NCBI GenBank assembly: GCA_022376465.1
Contig: JACDTU010000023.1
Location: forward strand, 248,001 to 312,000
Direction of reading: 5' to 3'
Length of the DNA stretch: 64,000 nt
From: Cubamyces lactineus
Lineage: Eukaryota; Basidiomycota; Agaricomycetes; Polyporales; Polyporaceae
Position 1 is the stretch's first letter. Each line of letters starts with the position of its first letter. Both the position numbers and the translations under genes were made by a program. Below, piece by piece: positions 50,423 through 63,300 of the stretch. The notes under the pieces are model-generated. The model saw only the letters and a program-made list of their open reading frames with translations. It ran no database searches and had not been told where the DNA came from.

Positions 50423-51892
50423 ATGTCCACCCGAACCGTAGTCCACACTCAGACTCAATCTCGCGCCCTAGAGCAAGAAGACCCCGCCGAGAACTGGAGT
50501 GGCTGAACAGCTCGCCGAGGCGACTCAGCGATGCAAGAAGAAGCTACTCCGAGCCGCCGCGGGCAGTTCGCTCGAACAATCGTCGAAGCGTCCTCCGATG
50601 GGGACGACGAAGGTGACCCGCCTCAGCCCCTGGTCATCTCTACCGCGACTGCCTCGCAGGTACCCCGAGAGCCATCTCCGGGTAACCCGTTCTCCGAGGG
50701 TCAGCCCTCAGGTCCGAGCCGCGGGCCTCCGGGTCCGCCTAGTCCTCCAGGTCCGCCGGGCCCTCCAGGACCGCCAGGCCCTCCGGACAACGACCCGCAA
50801 GGGCCGGGAGACGACGACACTAGCTCAAGCTCGGACTCCTCCGACTCTGAAGAACGAGTTCAGTCGCAGCTAGCGACTGCGATCTCCCTCATCGCGCGTA
50901 CCCTCGAACGTACTACCGCTCCAACCCCGGCGGTTACCCAACCTTCGAACAACGAGCGGCACAATGTCCGCGAGCCGGACCAGTTCGACGGGTCCGACCC
51001 CAACAAACTCCGGTCTTTCTTCACGCAGTTGGAACTTGTCTTCAAGGCCCGACCCCGAACATTCGACTCCGATGAGAAGAAGGTGACCTACGCCATCTCT
51101 TTCCTCAAGGGCACCGCGCTACAATGGTTCGAGCCCTACCTCCTCAAAGGCGACTCGGACAACCCCCCCATCTTCCTTACATCCTACGACCACTTCCAGG
51201 AGGAACTCCGAGTGAACTTCGGTCCTTACGACGCCTCCGGAGCTGCGGAGCATGAGCTGATGAACCTCCGGATGGGCGACAACCAGCGGATAGCTAAGTA
51301 CATCACCCAGTTCACCCGCCTCGCTACTCAAGTCCGCTGGGGTAATGCTCCGCTCCGGTACCGGTTCTACGACGGACTTCCGAATCGTCTCAAGGACCGC
51401 ATCTCCGAGGTCGGCAAGCCCGAGACCCTGGTGGCCCTCCGCGACCTCGCGCAGTCAATCGACAACCGCTACTGGGAGCGCAAGGCCGAGGTCTCGCGCG
51501 AGTCCGGACCTTCGAAGTCCGGCAGCAAGTCGACCTCCGACTCCAAGTCCTCCAACTCCGGCAACAAGTCCGGAGGTAACAACTCCGGACAGGCCTCCTC
51601 GTCTACCCCGTCCAAGTCCGGCAATTCCGGTACTTCGTCGAAGTCCCCTAAGACTCCGAAGACCCCGGCCAAGACGTACGCCGACAAGCTTGGTAAGGAC
51701 GGAAAGCTCACCCCCGAGGAGCGTCAGCGCCGTTTCGCCAACAACCTCTATCTCTTCTACGGCGGAGCTAGTCATACCACGAGTACTTGTCCGAAGAAGA
51801 CCTCGTCCGCGACCAAGGGTCGCGCCGCTCAGGCCAACCCCGCTCCTGCTGCGCCTGCTCCGGCTGCAGCCCCGAAGGAGACAAAAAATTAG
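50423..51892 (+). pseudogene. Gypsy-A2 Gag, nonsense codon and lost zinc knuckle
   Basis: ATG 50423; codon 28 is TGA (50504-50506) where copy 1 has TGG. The frame reopens with ATG 50531 and runs 453 codons to TAG 51890-51892. The nucleocapsid motif reads YLFYGGASHTTSTC: both first cysteines of CLFCGGAGHTASAC have become Tyr (G-to-A changes), which should abolish zinc binding. Confidence 0.88.
51883..51889 (+). promoter_or_regulatory. -1 frameshift site, Gypsy-A2
   Basis: A AAA AAT followed by TAG (51890-51892), as in copy 1. Confidence 0.7.
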
Positions 51893-52489
51893 TCCGCGGT
51901 CCTCCGAACTCCGTACCCCGTGAGGACCGCGTTGACTCCTCCGGTACGGAGATCCTCAGGCTCAACGCGTCCGCTCTTTCCGACCCCCATGCACTCTTCC
52001 TCGACCTGTACTCCGATCCTATCCCAACTCCGTTCCGCGCCCTTATCGACTCCGGCTCCTCCCATTGTTTCATCGACTCCGATTTCGCGACTACATATCA
52101 ACTCCCAACTACCGTCGTAACCCCGCTCCGTCTACAGCTTTTTGACGGTACTTCTAACCACCTGATTACTTCGTTTACCACCCTGCCCGTACATTTTCCG
52201 TCTGGAGAAGTCCTCAATATAGATTTCTATGTTACTCCGCTCGACAAGTCCGTGTCTGCCGTTCTGGGATACAGCTGGCTCTCCGCCTACAATCCGTTGA
52301 TTGACTGGAAGAAGCGCAGCATCCAATTCCGTTCCGCACCCCCGCCGCGTCCTGTTTCTGACACCATGGTACCCCCGCCAGCTCCGGCTGAGCGTACTCC
52401 GTCTACTCCGTCTACTCTGGAACTACCAACTTCTCCTACTCCGACCTCCGTACCCCGGATCTCTCTTGTGAATGCTGCTGCTTTCGCTC

Positions 52490-52559
52490 GAGCTTGCAAA
52501 CTACCGGGGTCCGCGAGTTATACCGAGCTTGCAAACTACCGGGGTCCGCGAGTTATACC
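52490..52559 (+). repeat. 35-bp exact tandem duplication in pol
   Basis: Two identical 35-bp units starting GAGCTTGCAAACTACC; copy 1 has one. 35 is not a multiple of three. Confidence 0.95.
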
Positions 52560-55500
52560 CTGAATCTGTCTACCCCGGACTCGGCTACTGCGCGAAGCTC
52601 GTCCATCTCCGACTCTCCCCCGGACCTCACCGGAGTTCCGGAGGAGTACCATGAGTTTGCAGACGTCTTCAGCAAGACCAAGGCCGACATCCTACCGGAG
52701 CATCGCCCCTACGACCTAAAGATCGACCTGGAAGAAGGGGCTACTCCGCCACTCGGACCTATCTACTCCCTCTCAAAACTCGAGCTCGACACACTTCGGG
52801 AGTACATCGACAACAACCTCCGATCGGGGTTCATACGTCCGTCCAACTCCCCCTGCGGAGCTCCCGTCCTCTTCGTCAAGAAGAAGGACGGATCTCTTCG
52901 CCTTTGCGTGGACTACCGGGGCTTGAATAAGATCACCCGGAAGGACCGCTACCCTCTTCCTCTCGTCTCGGACTTGCTGGACGCACCTCGGAAGGCCCGG
53001 ATCTATACCAAAATCGACCTCCGTCACGCCTACAACCTAGTCCGCATAGCTCCCGGAGATGAGTGGAAGACCGCGTTCCGGACCCGCTATGGGTCCTTTG
53101 AATGGTTAGTCATGCCGTTCGGACTTTCTAATGCGCCCGCTGCCTTTCAGCAGTTCGTCAATGACATCTTCACGGATATGCTCGATGTGTGCGTCATCGT
53201 CTACCTGGACAACATCCTCATCTACTCCGACAACCCCGAGCAACACTGCAAGCACGTCATAGAGGTACTCCGGCGACTCCGCAAGCACCGGCTCTATGCC
53301 CGCGCTGACAAGTGCGAGTTCCACACCGACTCCGTCGAGTACCTCGGGTACATCCTCTCTCCCACCGGACTTACCATGGCGGAGTCGAAGGTTAAAGCGA
53401 TCTTGGATTGGCCCGAACCCCGGAAGGTCCGCGACATACAGTCGTTCCTGGGGTTCGCGAACTTCTATCGACGGTTTATTCCAAACTACTCCAAGATCGT
53501 ACTACCGCTGACCTGCTTAACCAGCAAGTCCGTGCCTTGGCACTTCTCCGAGGAATGTCGGAGTTCGTTCAACGCTCTCAAGAAGGCGTTCACGACAGCT
53601 CCGGTACTACACCACTGGATGCCCGACCGACCCCTCACCGTCGAGACCGACGCCTCGGACTACGCCATCGCCGGCATTCTCTCCCTTACCACCAAGTCCG
53701 GTGAACTCCACCCCATTGCTTTCCACTCCCGCACCTTGACCGGCGCGGAATTGAACTACGACACTTACGACAAGGAACTCCTCGCGATCTTCGAATGCTT
53801 CAAGACCTGGCGGCACTACCTCGAAGGTTCGGCAACTCCGATCGACGTTGTCACGGACCACAAGAACTTGGTATACTTCGCGACTACGAAGTTACTGACC
53901 CGCCACCAAGCCCGATGGTCGGAGTTCCTCTCGCAGTTCAACCTTGTAGTCCGGTTCCGACCAGGTAAGCTTGGAGCGAAGCCCGACGCACTGACACGCC
54001 GTTGGGACGTCTACCCAAAAGAGGGGGGCAGTGACTACTCCATCGTCAACCCACACAACCACCGACCGGTTTTCACCCAGAAGCAGCTGGCCGCGTCCCT
54101 CCGGGCTACCTACCTCCGACCCCCCGTACTCCGAGCTTCCTTCATCCTCGACTCCGAACAACTCCTCTCGGACATCAAGTCCGCTCAAGCAACCCCGACT
54201 CCTGACCCCGAACTATCTGCCGCACTCAAGCTCGCCTCCGAAGGCAACTCCCGATGGTCCCGCGATGAAGATGGACTACTCCGACTCTCAGGTCGAGTCT
54301 ATGTCCCGAACTCCGGTGACCTCCGCCTTCGTGTACTCCGAGCTTGTCACGACCATCCTACCGCCGGACACTGGGGACAGAACAAGACGCAAGCCCTGGT
54401 CCTGCGGGACTACACCTGGCCCGGACTTCGACTCTTCGTCCGGGACTACTGTAAGTCCTGTACTACCTGTGCGCGAGCTAAAGTCCCCCGGCATCTCCCC
54501 TACGGTACTTTGAAGCAACTCCCGATCCCCGAGCGACCCTGGAACTCCATCTCCATGGACCTCATCGAGCAACTCCCGAACTCCGCTGGCTACACCGCGA
54601 TCTTGGTGGTAGTCGACAGGCTCACTAAGCAAGGTATATTCATCCCTACCCACGACACGCTTACAGCCTCGGAGTTAGCGGACTTGTTCGTACTCCATGT
54701 GTTCTCCAAGCACGGAGTTCCCTCGCACGTTACCTCCGACCGGGGCTCGGAGTTCGTCTCTCACTTCTTCCGCTCCCTCGGTAAAGCCCTCGACATGCGC
54801 CTTCACTTCACCTCCGGTTACCACCCGGAAGGCGACGTTCAAACTGAGCGGGTTAACCAGACCCTCGAGCAGTACCTCCGGATCTATTCGAACTACCAGC
54901 AGGACAACTGGTCCCAACTCCTCCCCTTGGCGGAGTTCGCGTATAACAATGCCCCGTCCGCAACTACCGGTATATCCCCGTTCTTCGCGAACAAGGGCTA
55001 CAACCCCGCCATCTCCGTCTACCCCGAGCGGGACCTCACCTCCGCTCGAGCTCGCGACTACGCTGTCGACCTCGATGAACTTCACACCCAACTCCGACAG
55101 CAGATCTCCGAAGCCCAGGCCCGATACCAAGTACAGGCGGACAAACACCGTCTACCGGCGCCGGACTTCAAGGTCGGAGATCAGGCCTATGTCCGAGCTC
55201 AGCACATCCGGACTACACGCCCTTCCAAAAAGTTGTCCGAGAAGTTCTTAGGTCCGTTCACTATCATCGCGCAGGTCGGAACTCACTCCTTCACCCTCCG
55301 ACTACCGGACTCTATGCGCGCGGTACACCCCGTTTTCCACGTCTCGCAACTTGAGCCTGCAACTCCGAACACCATCCCCGGCCGTGTCCAAACTCCGCCA
55401 CCTCCGATCCTGGTGGACGGAGAACCGGAGTACGAAATTTTGGAGATCCTCGACTCCAAGATCAACCGCCGGCGTCAGAGTTGTCAACTCCTGTACCTAG

Positions 55501-55744
55501 TCCGATGGGCAGGCTACGAAGGTACGGACAAAGAAACTTCATGGATCTTAGCCACGGAGCTCGGACATGCCCAGGAGCTAGTCTCGGACTTCCACGCAGC
55601 TTACCCGGACAAGCCCGGACCTCTTGCTAAGTTGTCTTGAGATACACACGCGGAGTTCTCACCAACAGATTTCTCTATACTACTCCGCACTCGGACTACA
55701 AATTGCTACCTACGATGTCCGAGGTCCGTAGTCCGTACTCCGCC

Positions 55745-57149
55745 CTACTCCGCCATGTCCATGTCCGCCGGGTCCTCCGGCCCCTTTCCCTCCTTCGCGC
55801 CCTCGCCCTGCTCCTCCTCCACCTCACCGGACTTGCCCCGCGCGGACTTGTCCGCCAACCCCGTCCCACTCTCCTCCTCCTCCCAGTCCGACCCAGCCAC
55901 GCCCGCCCGCTCCAGCGCATCCGCGATCGCGTCCTCCTTGTCCTGCGAGGTGATCTCCAGGATCTCCCGCAGCATAGTGCCGAACTCCGTCGCGAGTTCG
56001 GACTTGACCGCGTCGCGGACGGCCTCGCCGATGGCGGATTTCAGCTCCTTCCGCACGATCTTGGCGATGGCGTCGCCAAGACCCCGGACCTCCTCCCGCA
56101 TCATCTCCTCCCACTGCTCCTCCTCGTCGACCAGCAGGTCGATGACCCGCCCCGCGGTGCGCCGGTTGCGCTGCACCGCGACGAGCAGGTGCTCGAGGAG
56201 CTCCCAGTCGGAGAGCTTCTCCGGGTCGTCGGACCACCGAAGGTCGGACTTCCCAACCTCCGGAAGTCCGGAGCTCGCAGACATCCGGGGGCCCGTCGAC
56301 GAGCCCGCAAGACTCGGGCCTCGGGCTACGACCGTGCGTGCTGGTGGGTTAATCCCGGGCGGTGCTACGAACGTCCATCGGACCTCACCTGGATGCAGCG
56401 GCTTCTCCGCCGTCTTCTCCTTCTCCTTCTCCTTTCCCTTGCCCTTGTCCGCCCGCACCTTCTCCGAACTCCGTACTCCGGTGGGCGCGGGGGTCTCGAA
56501 CCCGTCATCGTCAACGACGATGGCGGCGGACTTGACCTTCTTGCGCTGCGGGCTTGGGGCCTCCTCCTTGCGCGCGATTCGGGCTTGGATGTCCGCGGGA
56601 AGTCTGCGAGCCCCGACGCACGCGCGCGACCGGGCCTTCTGGCACTGGACGCAGCTCGACGTCCTCTTCCCCGCGCGGAACCGGCACGCGATCTGTTTCG
56701 CCGCGCACCGGTCGCACTTCGTCCTGTGGAACTCCGTTAGCCTGAACCCCGCACTCCGTACCCCGACCGGACTTACCGCGGGACCAACAACTCCGCATCG
56801 TCCTCTTCCTCCTCCGACTCCGGTTCGTCGTCCTCCGCGGGACGCTTGCTCCCCCGCGTGGAAGTTCCGGCCTTCGCGAGGGCAGCCTGGCGAATCAACG
56901 CCGCTGCTTTTTGCGCGGCCTTGTACTCCGCGCGCTCCTTCTCCTCCCGCGCTCGCTCCTCCTCCCGCTTTCGCTCTTCCTCCGCCCTTCACGCCCTGTA
57001 TACTACCGTTAGTCCGAACTCCGTACCCCGAACTCCGACAACCTCGGTACTTACGCCTCGGCTGCTGCGGCCTCCTCTGCCGCCGCCTTCATCCGGAGTT
57101 GCGCGAGGTGCGCCTCCAGAGCCTGGATGTTGTCGAGAGTTGAAGACAT
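55745..57149 (-). pseudogene. Antisense Zn(II)2Cys6-type gene in Gypsy-A2, nonsense codon
   Basis: Exons 57149-57055, 56995-56777 and 56723-55745; introns of 59 and 53 bp with the same signals as copy 1. The implied 430-residue product has all six zinc-cluster cysteines (CDRC... C-x10-C-x2-C-x7-C). The third codon boundary in exon 2 (56991-56989) is TGA where copy 1 has CGA, so only about 33 residues would be made unless splicing bypasses it. Size differences from copy 1 keep the frame in the exons. Confidence 0.8.
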
Positions 57150-57360
57150 TGGTGGTGGTGGTGGTGGTGGTAGCTGAGAGAGAGCGAGGAAGAACTGGCT
57201 AAGTCTCACCCCCGTCTTATATACACCTTTCTTCATCGATTCTGACCCTGCCCGGATTCTTGATCTCCGTCCCCTGGACTTATCGGATTACCTTTTTTGG
57301 GCAGACTTCCATTTCCCTTCACTATAGGCCCTCAAGGGTTCGGGCCTAGGGGGGAGGCAC

Positions 57361-58033
57361 TGTTACGCTCCGTGCTGTAACCCCGAAGTCCGATCCCCGA
57401 ACCCCCGTACTCCGCTCCTTACCCCGCACTACGTACTCCGCTTCCCCGTACTCCGCTCTTCCGTACCCCGTACCCCCGGCTCCGTTCTCCATACTCCGCA
57501 CTTCGTACTCCGTACTTCGGACTTCCCCCCGACCCCATGACTTACATGTCTCAGATAACCCCTCATGGCGCTACCTACATGAGGCTTCTGCTTACTGAGC
57601 TATCTACGTTATCTTACCCTTGGCAAGTTACTTCGTACTTTCGTTCTCCTCTTTCCTATCACGTACATCTCTTATTGTTTCTATCGGGTTTCTGACTTAG
57701 TATAAATACTGCCCCGGAATGTAGTAGCTACTCAGTTCGGAAATCTCGTTAACCTTGAACACTCGCCTTTTTGGACTTCCAGTCCGTACTCTGACACTCA
57801 CCCCCGACCCCCTAGTCCGACCAACCTTCGTTCCCAAGTCCGACCTCCGTCCTGTCAAGTCCAAACTCCGTAGTCCGCAAATAGAGGACACCGAGTCGGA
57901 ACCCGTGCGTTACCAATAGTTTCGCGAAAGTCCTCACCCCAGTGCTAGTCCGACCTCCGGTCGTACTCCGACCCCGAACTCCGTCCAAGCCCCGACCACC
58001 GGAGTTATACCCCCGGACGGCACGGACCTAACA
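57361..58033 (+). repeat. Gypsy-A2 3' LTR (673 bp)
   Basis: Differs from the 5' LTR at about two positions (near 57491 and 58018). Followed by the target duplication GCTCG. Confidence 0.94.
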
Positions 58034-59894
58034 GCTCGTAGCCGATCTCGCTCATAAGATTGCGGATCCAGACTACTTGGCGAGAGCAATCGCTGATTGC
58101 CATGTACTCGGCTTCAGTTGACGAGTGTGCAACTGTCTTCTGAGCATGAGATTGCCAGCTGAAAATCCCTCCAGCCAACTTCAGGAAATATCCTGTTTGT
58201 GACCGTCGAGTGAATGGGTCAGACCCCCAATCAGAGTCTGTACATGCGCACAGGCCAAGACCGCTAGCACCATCGTAGACCAAAGAGTAAGACCTGGTCC
58301 CGAGAAGATAGCGACAGATATACAGCGCTTTAGTGAGGTGCTCTTGTGAAGGGTTCGCAGCAAACTGTGATAGTTTGGTCACGGCAAAAGCGATGTCAGG
58401 TCGAGTGCCTAGCATGATATACAGCAAGGACCCAATGACGGTTTGGAACCTGGAGCGGAGAATGGGATCCACTGGTTGACTATTCGGCTCTGGGTGATAC
58501 CCTGCTGGCAGTGGAGTAGGCGCAGGCTTCGCGTTCTGCATACCGCATCGCAGAAGCACTTTCTCCAGGTAGGCGCACTGATCAATATGGATCGTTCGAC
58601 CTCTACGCTGGATGCGCATACGCAGGAATTCCTTGACTTCGCCAAGGTCTCTGCATTCCCACTTCTCCATGAACTTGGCCTTCATCTTATTGACGAGTGC
58701 CTTGTTCCGTCCACAGAAGAGGGCGTCATCGACATACACAATGACGATGACCATGCCGCCGTTCTCGTCCCTAAAGACGAAGATACCGGCATCAGAGACT
58801 AAGTGTTTGAAGCCTAGCTCTTTCATGGACTCATTCAGGGTGCGCCACCACGCAAGACCTGCTTGCTTAAGTCCATATAGAGCACGTAGTAGTCGGAGGA
58901 CTTTGTGCTCCTGGCCTTTGGCTGCAAAGCCATCGGGTTGTTCCATGTAGATCTCCTCGTCAAGCTTTCCGTAAAGGTAAGCATTACGGACGTCGAGTCC
59001 GGTGATGTACCAGTCTTCAAGTGCTGAGAGTGCAAGCAAAAGCCGCACAGTCTCGAAGCGAACAACTGGTAAGAAGATCTGGTCGTAGTCGACACCTTCG
59101 ACCTGGGAGAAACCCTTGGCTACAAGCCTGGCCTTCTTTCGACCGTCAGATTTGACATCGAATACCCATCGGTTCTTTATGACCTTGCGCCCTTTAGGGC
59201 GATCAACCAACTCAAAGACTTTTCGCCATCGGAGTGCCTCTAGCTCCTCACGGCAAGCAGCCTTCCATTCCTTCTGCTCAGCCGGTGGTAGGCGAGCAAT
59301 GTCACAGTAAGTCCACTCTCTAACGTTGGACATATCGGGCAGATTCTCATCAACTGGTGGCACTGCTTTCATGAGCAGATAGTTGATAAGTCCTACTCCC
59401 CCTTCCCGGCATAGTTGTGCCAGGACCAGTTCATCATGCATGGCGCGCAGGGCATCTTCGACCTCGTCTGAAGAGTGACCCGAGCCATTATCAGGTGCGC
59501 TGCCAGACGCTTCTCCCGAGGCGGATGGAGCAGGTATGTCGCTTGGAGCGGGTGGTGCAGAACTACTGCCGGGAACAGATTCTGACCGAGACTTGCCAGT
59601 GGCGCGGGAGCGACCCGACTGCTCACCAACAATCTTTTTCCACTCCCCCTGCTTCTCAATCTCTTTGAACTGTTGTACGGGATGCCGTGACTCTCCGTAC
59701 ACATTGCCTGGGCGAACTGGCAGCTGCTGTTGTAGAAATAATGCATTACGAACAGGTAGTTCCCCTACACCGTTATACAAGTAAACCTGGCTGGTTCCTA
59801 ATACTTTACGAACGCCCGGGGCGTCCGGGACAGCGTTCATAGGGCCAGCTCGGCTTCTCGGCTCCCTTCCGATTATGGTAGGTGTCCCCGGCAA
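58034..59894 (-). pseudogene. Copia-2 Pol: linker, RT and RNase H start, 5' truncated
   Basis: Open for about 620 codons. A linker (VYGESRHPVQQF), RT with KARLVAKGFSQVEG, YGLKQAGLAWW and YVDDALFCG, and RNase H with TDSDWGSD and SSTEAEYMAISDC, breaking at 58034 where Gypsy-A2 is inserted. No gag, protease or integrase lies upstream; the match to Copia fades near 59800. The domains left are not visibly mutated, so truncation and insertion are what inactivate it. Confidence 0.88.
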
Positions 59895-60379
59895 GCGCCC
59901 ACTCTGCCTGCCATTGTTGCCGGTAGCCCAGATCCTCCAGATCTACTCCCGATCTGGTAGATACATAGGCGCTTATGTATGTTTGTTTTGCTCCCTTTGT
60001 TTCTCCTCGTATTGGCGCTTGTTTCAACTCTACCGTTCAGAGCGCTTAAGTTCGGTGTTCCTGTTTGCTTGGGTGCTTACTCACATATGTTCAAATTGTC
60101 CGGGCGCTTACTGATTAGTGCAGGCGCCGAGAGGGCGCTTAATGATTCTGTCCATACACCGTCCACCATTCCGCTCACAGCCATACTTCTACTGCAGAAA
60201 CACATTGATTCGTTCGGATACTAACAGTACACTGTACAAGGGGGGAAGAGGGAGATCACCGCACATATCCAGGCAAATGCAATCTAACGACGTGTCTTCT
60301 TTGATGGTCGACTGACTTCACACTCATCATCAGCAGAGCGTTTGCTACAGGGGGACCAGTCAGCCAAATGTAGAACTAG
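59895..60379. other. Gene-free, with GCGCTT words
   Basis: GCGCTTA/AAGCGCC words occur about seven times between 59893 and 60146. The source is unknown; it may be a remnant of a small DNA element at the broken end of Copia-2. Confidence 0.4.
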
Positions 60380-63300
60380 TTAAGAACAGACATACCGGTC
60401 GTTTGCCATCGCCATCTGCCAGATGGTCCAGGCTACGTCCCGAGCAGCATGATTCCAGTCATGCAGAGTCTGGGACGTAGCGATATCCCGCCACCACATT
60501 AGTGAGAGTAACACCATTAGGACGCCGTTTTTGCCCGGGTGGTCAAGCGCACCCCACTCTCCTGACCCCACTTGCTCGAGGCGGCCGTCTTCATCAAACG
60601 TTCGCCAATCGGGTTGCAGAGCTTCCCACCAGTTCCGCCACTGTGTAGCGTACTGGTTCTCGTCTTCGATGACCGGAATCTTCTTCAAGTTCCGTCGATC
60701 GATGCGGAGCCAGTTGCCCACCTCAACTGGTCGCTTGTCGGTTGGAAGGCCCTTCATCTGTGTCAGATGATCAGCATGTGTAATGGGCGTAGCAACAGAA
60801 CAGCTAAGACGCACCGAAGTCATCCAGCCGCGAGAACGCTCGAAGACAATCCACCAGTCTACAGCCCGCTTGAAATATCCCCCGTAGTTTGCGTTTGTTT
60901 CATTATCCATGCGGTCCATGGCCTGCACAATCCACGCGGGCCAGGCGTCAACGTCGTCATAGACTGGTGGAGCAGGGACCAGGGCCGCTGCAGGCGTCGC
61001 AGGTGTCGCAGGTGTTGGAGCCATAGTCGACGGTGTTTGCGTGGTTGACAACGGCGTTGCAGCGGGCGCAGACGTCGTTACGGTGGTCGCTGACGACATC
61101 AAGGTCGTCGCGGTCGTTGCTACAGCGGTCGTCGACGGCATTGAGGTGACCGTTGAGGGCGACATGGTGGTTGCAGGAGATGTCGTCGAGGTTGTCGTCA
61201 GTGTCGTCGAGGTTGTCGTCAGTGTTGTCGAGGTTGTCGTCGGCGTCGTCGAGGTTGTCGTCGGCGGCATTGAGATGCTCGGCGGTGTCGAGGTCAATGT
61301 AGGGGACGTCGAGGTGACCGTTGAGGGCGACATGGTGGTTGCAGGAGACGTCGTCGAGGTCGTTGGCGGTGAGGTGGTCGTCGGCGTCGTTGAGGTGGCT
61401 GTCGGCGTCGTTGAGGTGACTGTCGGTGTCATTGAGGTGGCCGTCGGTGTTGTCGAGGTGGTCGTTGAGGTGGCCGTCGGTGTTGTCGAGGTGGTCGTTG
61501 AGGTGGCCGTTGGTGTCGTCGAGGTGGTCGTTGGTGGCGTCGAGGTGGCTGTCGGCGTTGTTGAGGTGGCCATCGGTGTCGTCGAGGTGGCCGTCGGTGG
61601 CGTCGAGGTGGCCGTTGGTGGCGTCGAGGATACAGATGGACCCGCTGCTGTGGCCGCTGGACCCTGTCCAAGCAGCCGTCCTGACCGTCTAGGAGCCGCG
61701 GTGGCATCGCCAGTCTTCGCCTTTTTGGCAGGGCGTGCACCTTTTTGCTTGGGCTTACTTGGAGCAGCAACGCCGTGTAGCTGCATCTTGTACTTGGCCG
61801 CCATCGCCGCATTCTCCGCCCTACGGTTCTCCACACCCCTTTCCCAGGCTGAGAGTTTTGAAAGCCTGAACAGCTGCTGCCTTCGTTCCGTAGAGCTCAG
61901 GTGGGCCAGACGTTCAGCCATGGCTGCGCCAAACCCGAGCTCCTCCAGCGTCGGAGTCGCAACGTCGCTGGGCATGTCGTCGTTGCTGCTCTCCGACCCC
62001 TCGTCACCCGGGTCGGACGTCGACGTCGATTCAGACGAATCCGAGTCCGAATCCGAGTCCGAGTCCGAGTCCGAGTTCGAGGATTCAGTCTCCCAGCCAT
62101 CTTCTTTGTCGATCTCCTTGCGCTGTGAGCGCCTCGTCCCCTTCCTCTTGCGCTTAGAACGCCGAGCAGGGCGTTTTCCATCAGCCTTAGACACCGCCGG
62201 ACTGGAAGAACCTGGCGGGAGCTCAGAAAGCTGCAGCCCGAGCGCAGACATGGCAGATCCTACGGGATCTGCCCCACTGGACCCAGATGCTGGCGTCGCG
62301 GCGCCTGTCACAATCTTAACTCGCTCATACCATTCTATATGAGTAGATTAGCATGTGCATGACGCTATAGTAACGTTCTGCTCACCTGGTGTGTTCATGA
62401 GGAAACGCGTGAACGAGTGCATCACGTCCTTCTTGAATGCTAACTCTTCCATGGCATGCCATGGCTTTTCAACCGGCCCCACCATTCTTCCGCACCCAAC
62501 CCTGTAGGCCTCGTTTAGTATCTAGTGTGAAGGCTGCAGCCAGCCGGAGTACTCACACTCGAAGATCAAATTCCTTAGGTCCCTGTAACAGCGGCACGCC
62601 GGCGATGAGCATACAATACATCCCGGTATAGTTGCGGAGGAGCTGCAACAGCGGTTGCACAACCGCGGCGAACTCTTCACGAGCACTGATGAAACGACGT
62701 GAGTGTCAACGGGCAGATGGGAGAGGCAAGGGGACGGTGCACCTGCGCATTGCCTGCTCATCGTTCGGATCCGCTTGAGGCAACTGCGATGCCTGGAGCT
62801 CAGCGAGCTCCTCCTCGTGCATGCGGGTAGCCTCCTCGTCCAGCTCCTCGCGATATTCTTCGCTCTCTTGAGCAAGGAGCTCCCGCGCGATTGCGGCGCG
62901 AAATGAGAGGCTCCGAGTGCTGGGGAGGTTGACTTGGGGCCAACGTTCTCGATAGACAACGTCAATCTCGTCCGGCTTCTTGGACATGTACAGTTGCCAG
63001 ATTGCGAGTTGGCGGGGACGGGGAGCGACGTTGGATTTCGTCTTCAGAGCCTCTAGTAGTGGCTGCCAAGGGTTGTCCTCCTTCCTCTTCGTAGTGACCG
63101 CGCGATAGCGCAGGTGGGATTTGATTTGCTGTTCATCAGAGCACGTCAATACCGCGCTCGACATGCCGAGAGCCCTCGCATACCTGCTGTGTCTTCTCTA
63201 TGATTGCCTTCTTCGCCGCCAACGTGTCGTTGTTTTCCTCTGGCTTCTGGAATTCGTCGAGGGAACTTGGTTCCTTGTCGATGGGTAGATACCACGGGAA

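Larger units (their letters stand above)
51787..55640 (+). pseudogene. Gypsy-A2 Pol, frameshifted and with mutated RT site
   Basis: Same domain order as copy 1. A 35-bp tandem duplication (52490-52524 and 52525-52559) between protease and RT shifts the frame, so the protein is split into 51787-52563 and a part readable from about 52494. At 53202-53213 the RT motif is YLDN in place of YLDD (GAC to AAC at 53211), removing a catalytic Asp. Integrase and chromodomain appear intact. Most differences from copy 1 that I checked are G-to-A or C-to-T. Confidence 0.9.
49719..58033 (+). mobile_element. Gypsy-A copy 2, complete structure, dead genes
   Basis: 673-bp LTRs (49719-50391 and 57361-58033) differ at about two positions, and GCTCG flanks both sides (49714-49718 and 58034-58038). 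The target is the RNase H region of Copia-2. Gene order is the same as in copy 1. Lesions: gag nonsense codon, ruined zinc knuckle, 35-bp frameshifting duplication in pol, RT active site YLDD changed to YLDN, nonsense codon in the antisense gene. Confidence 0.94.

Noticed and set aside
52472..52654. Short frame across the 35-bp duplication
   Set aside because: An artefact of the frameshift in Gypsy-A2 pol.
61041..62342. 433-codon plus-strand frame rich in Val
   Set aside because: Complement of the Thr-rich repeat in the spliced minus-strand gene.
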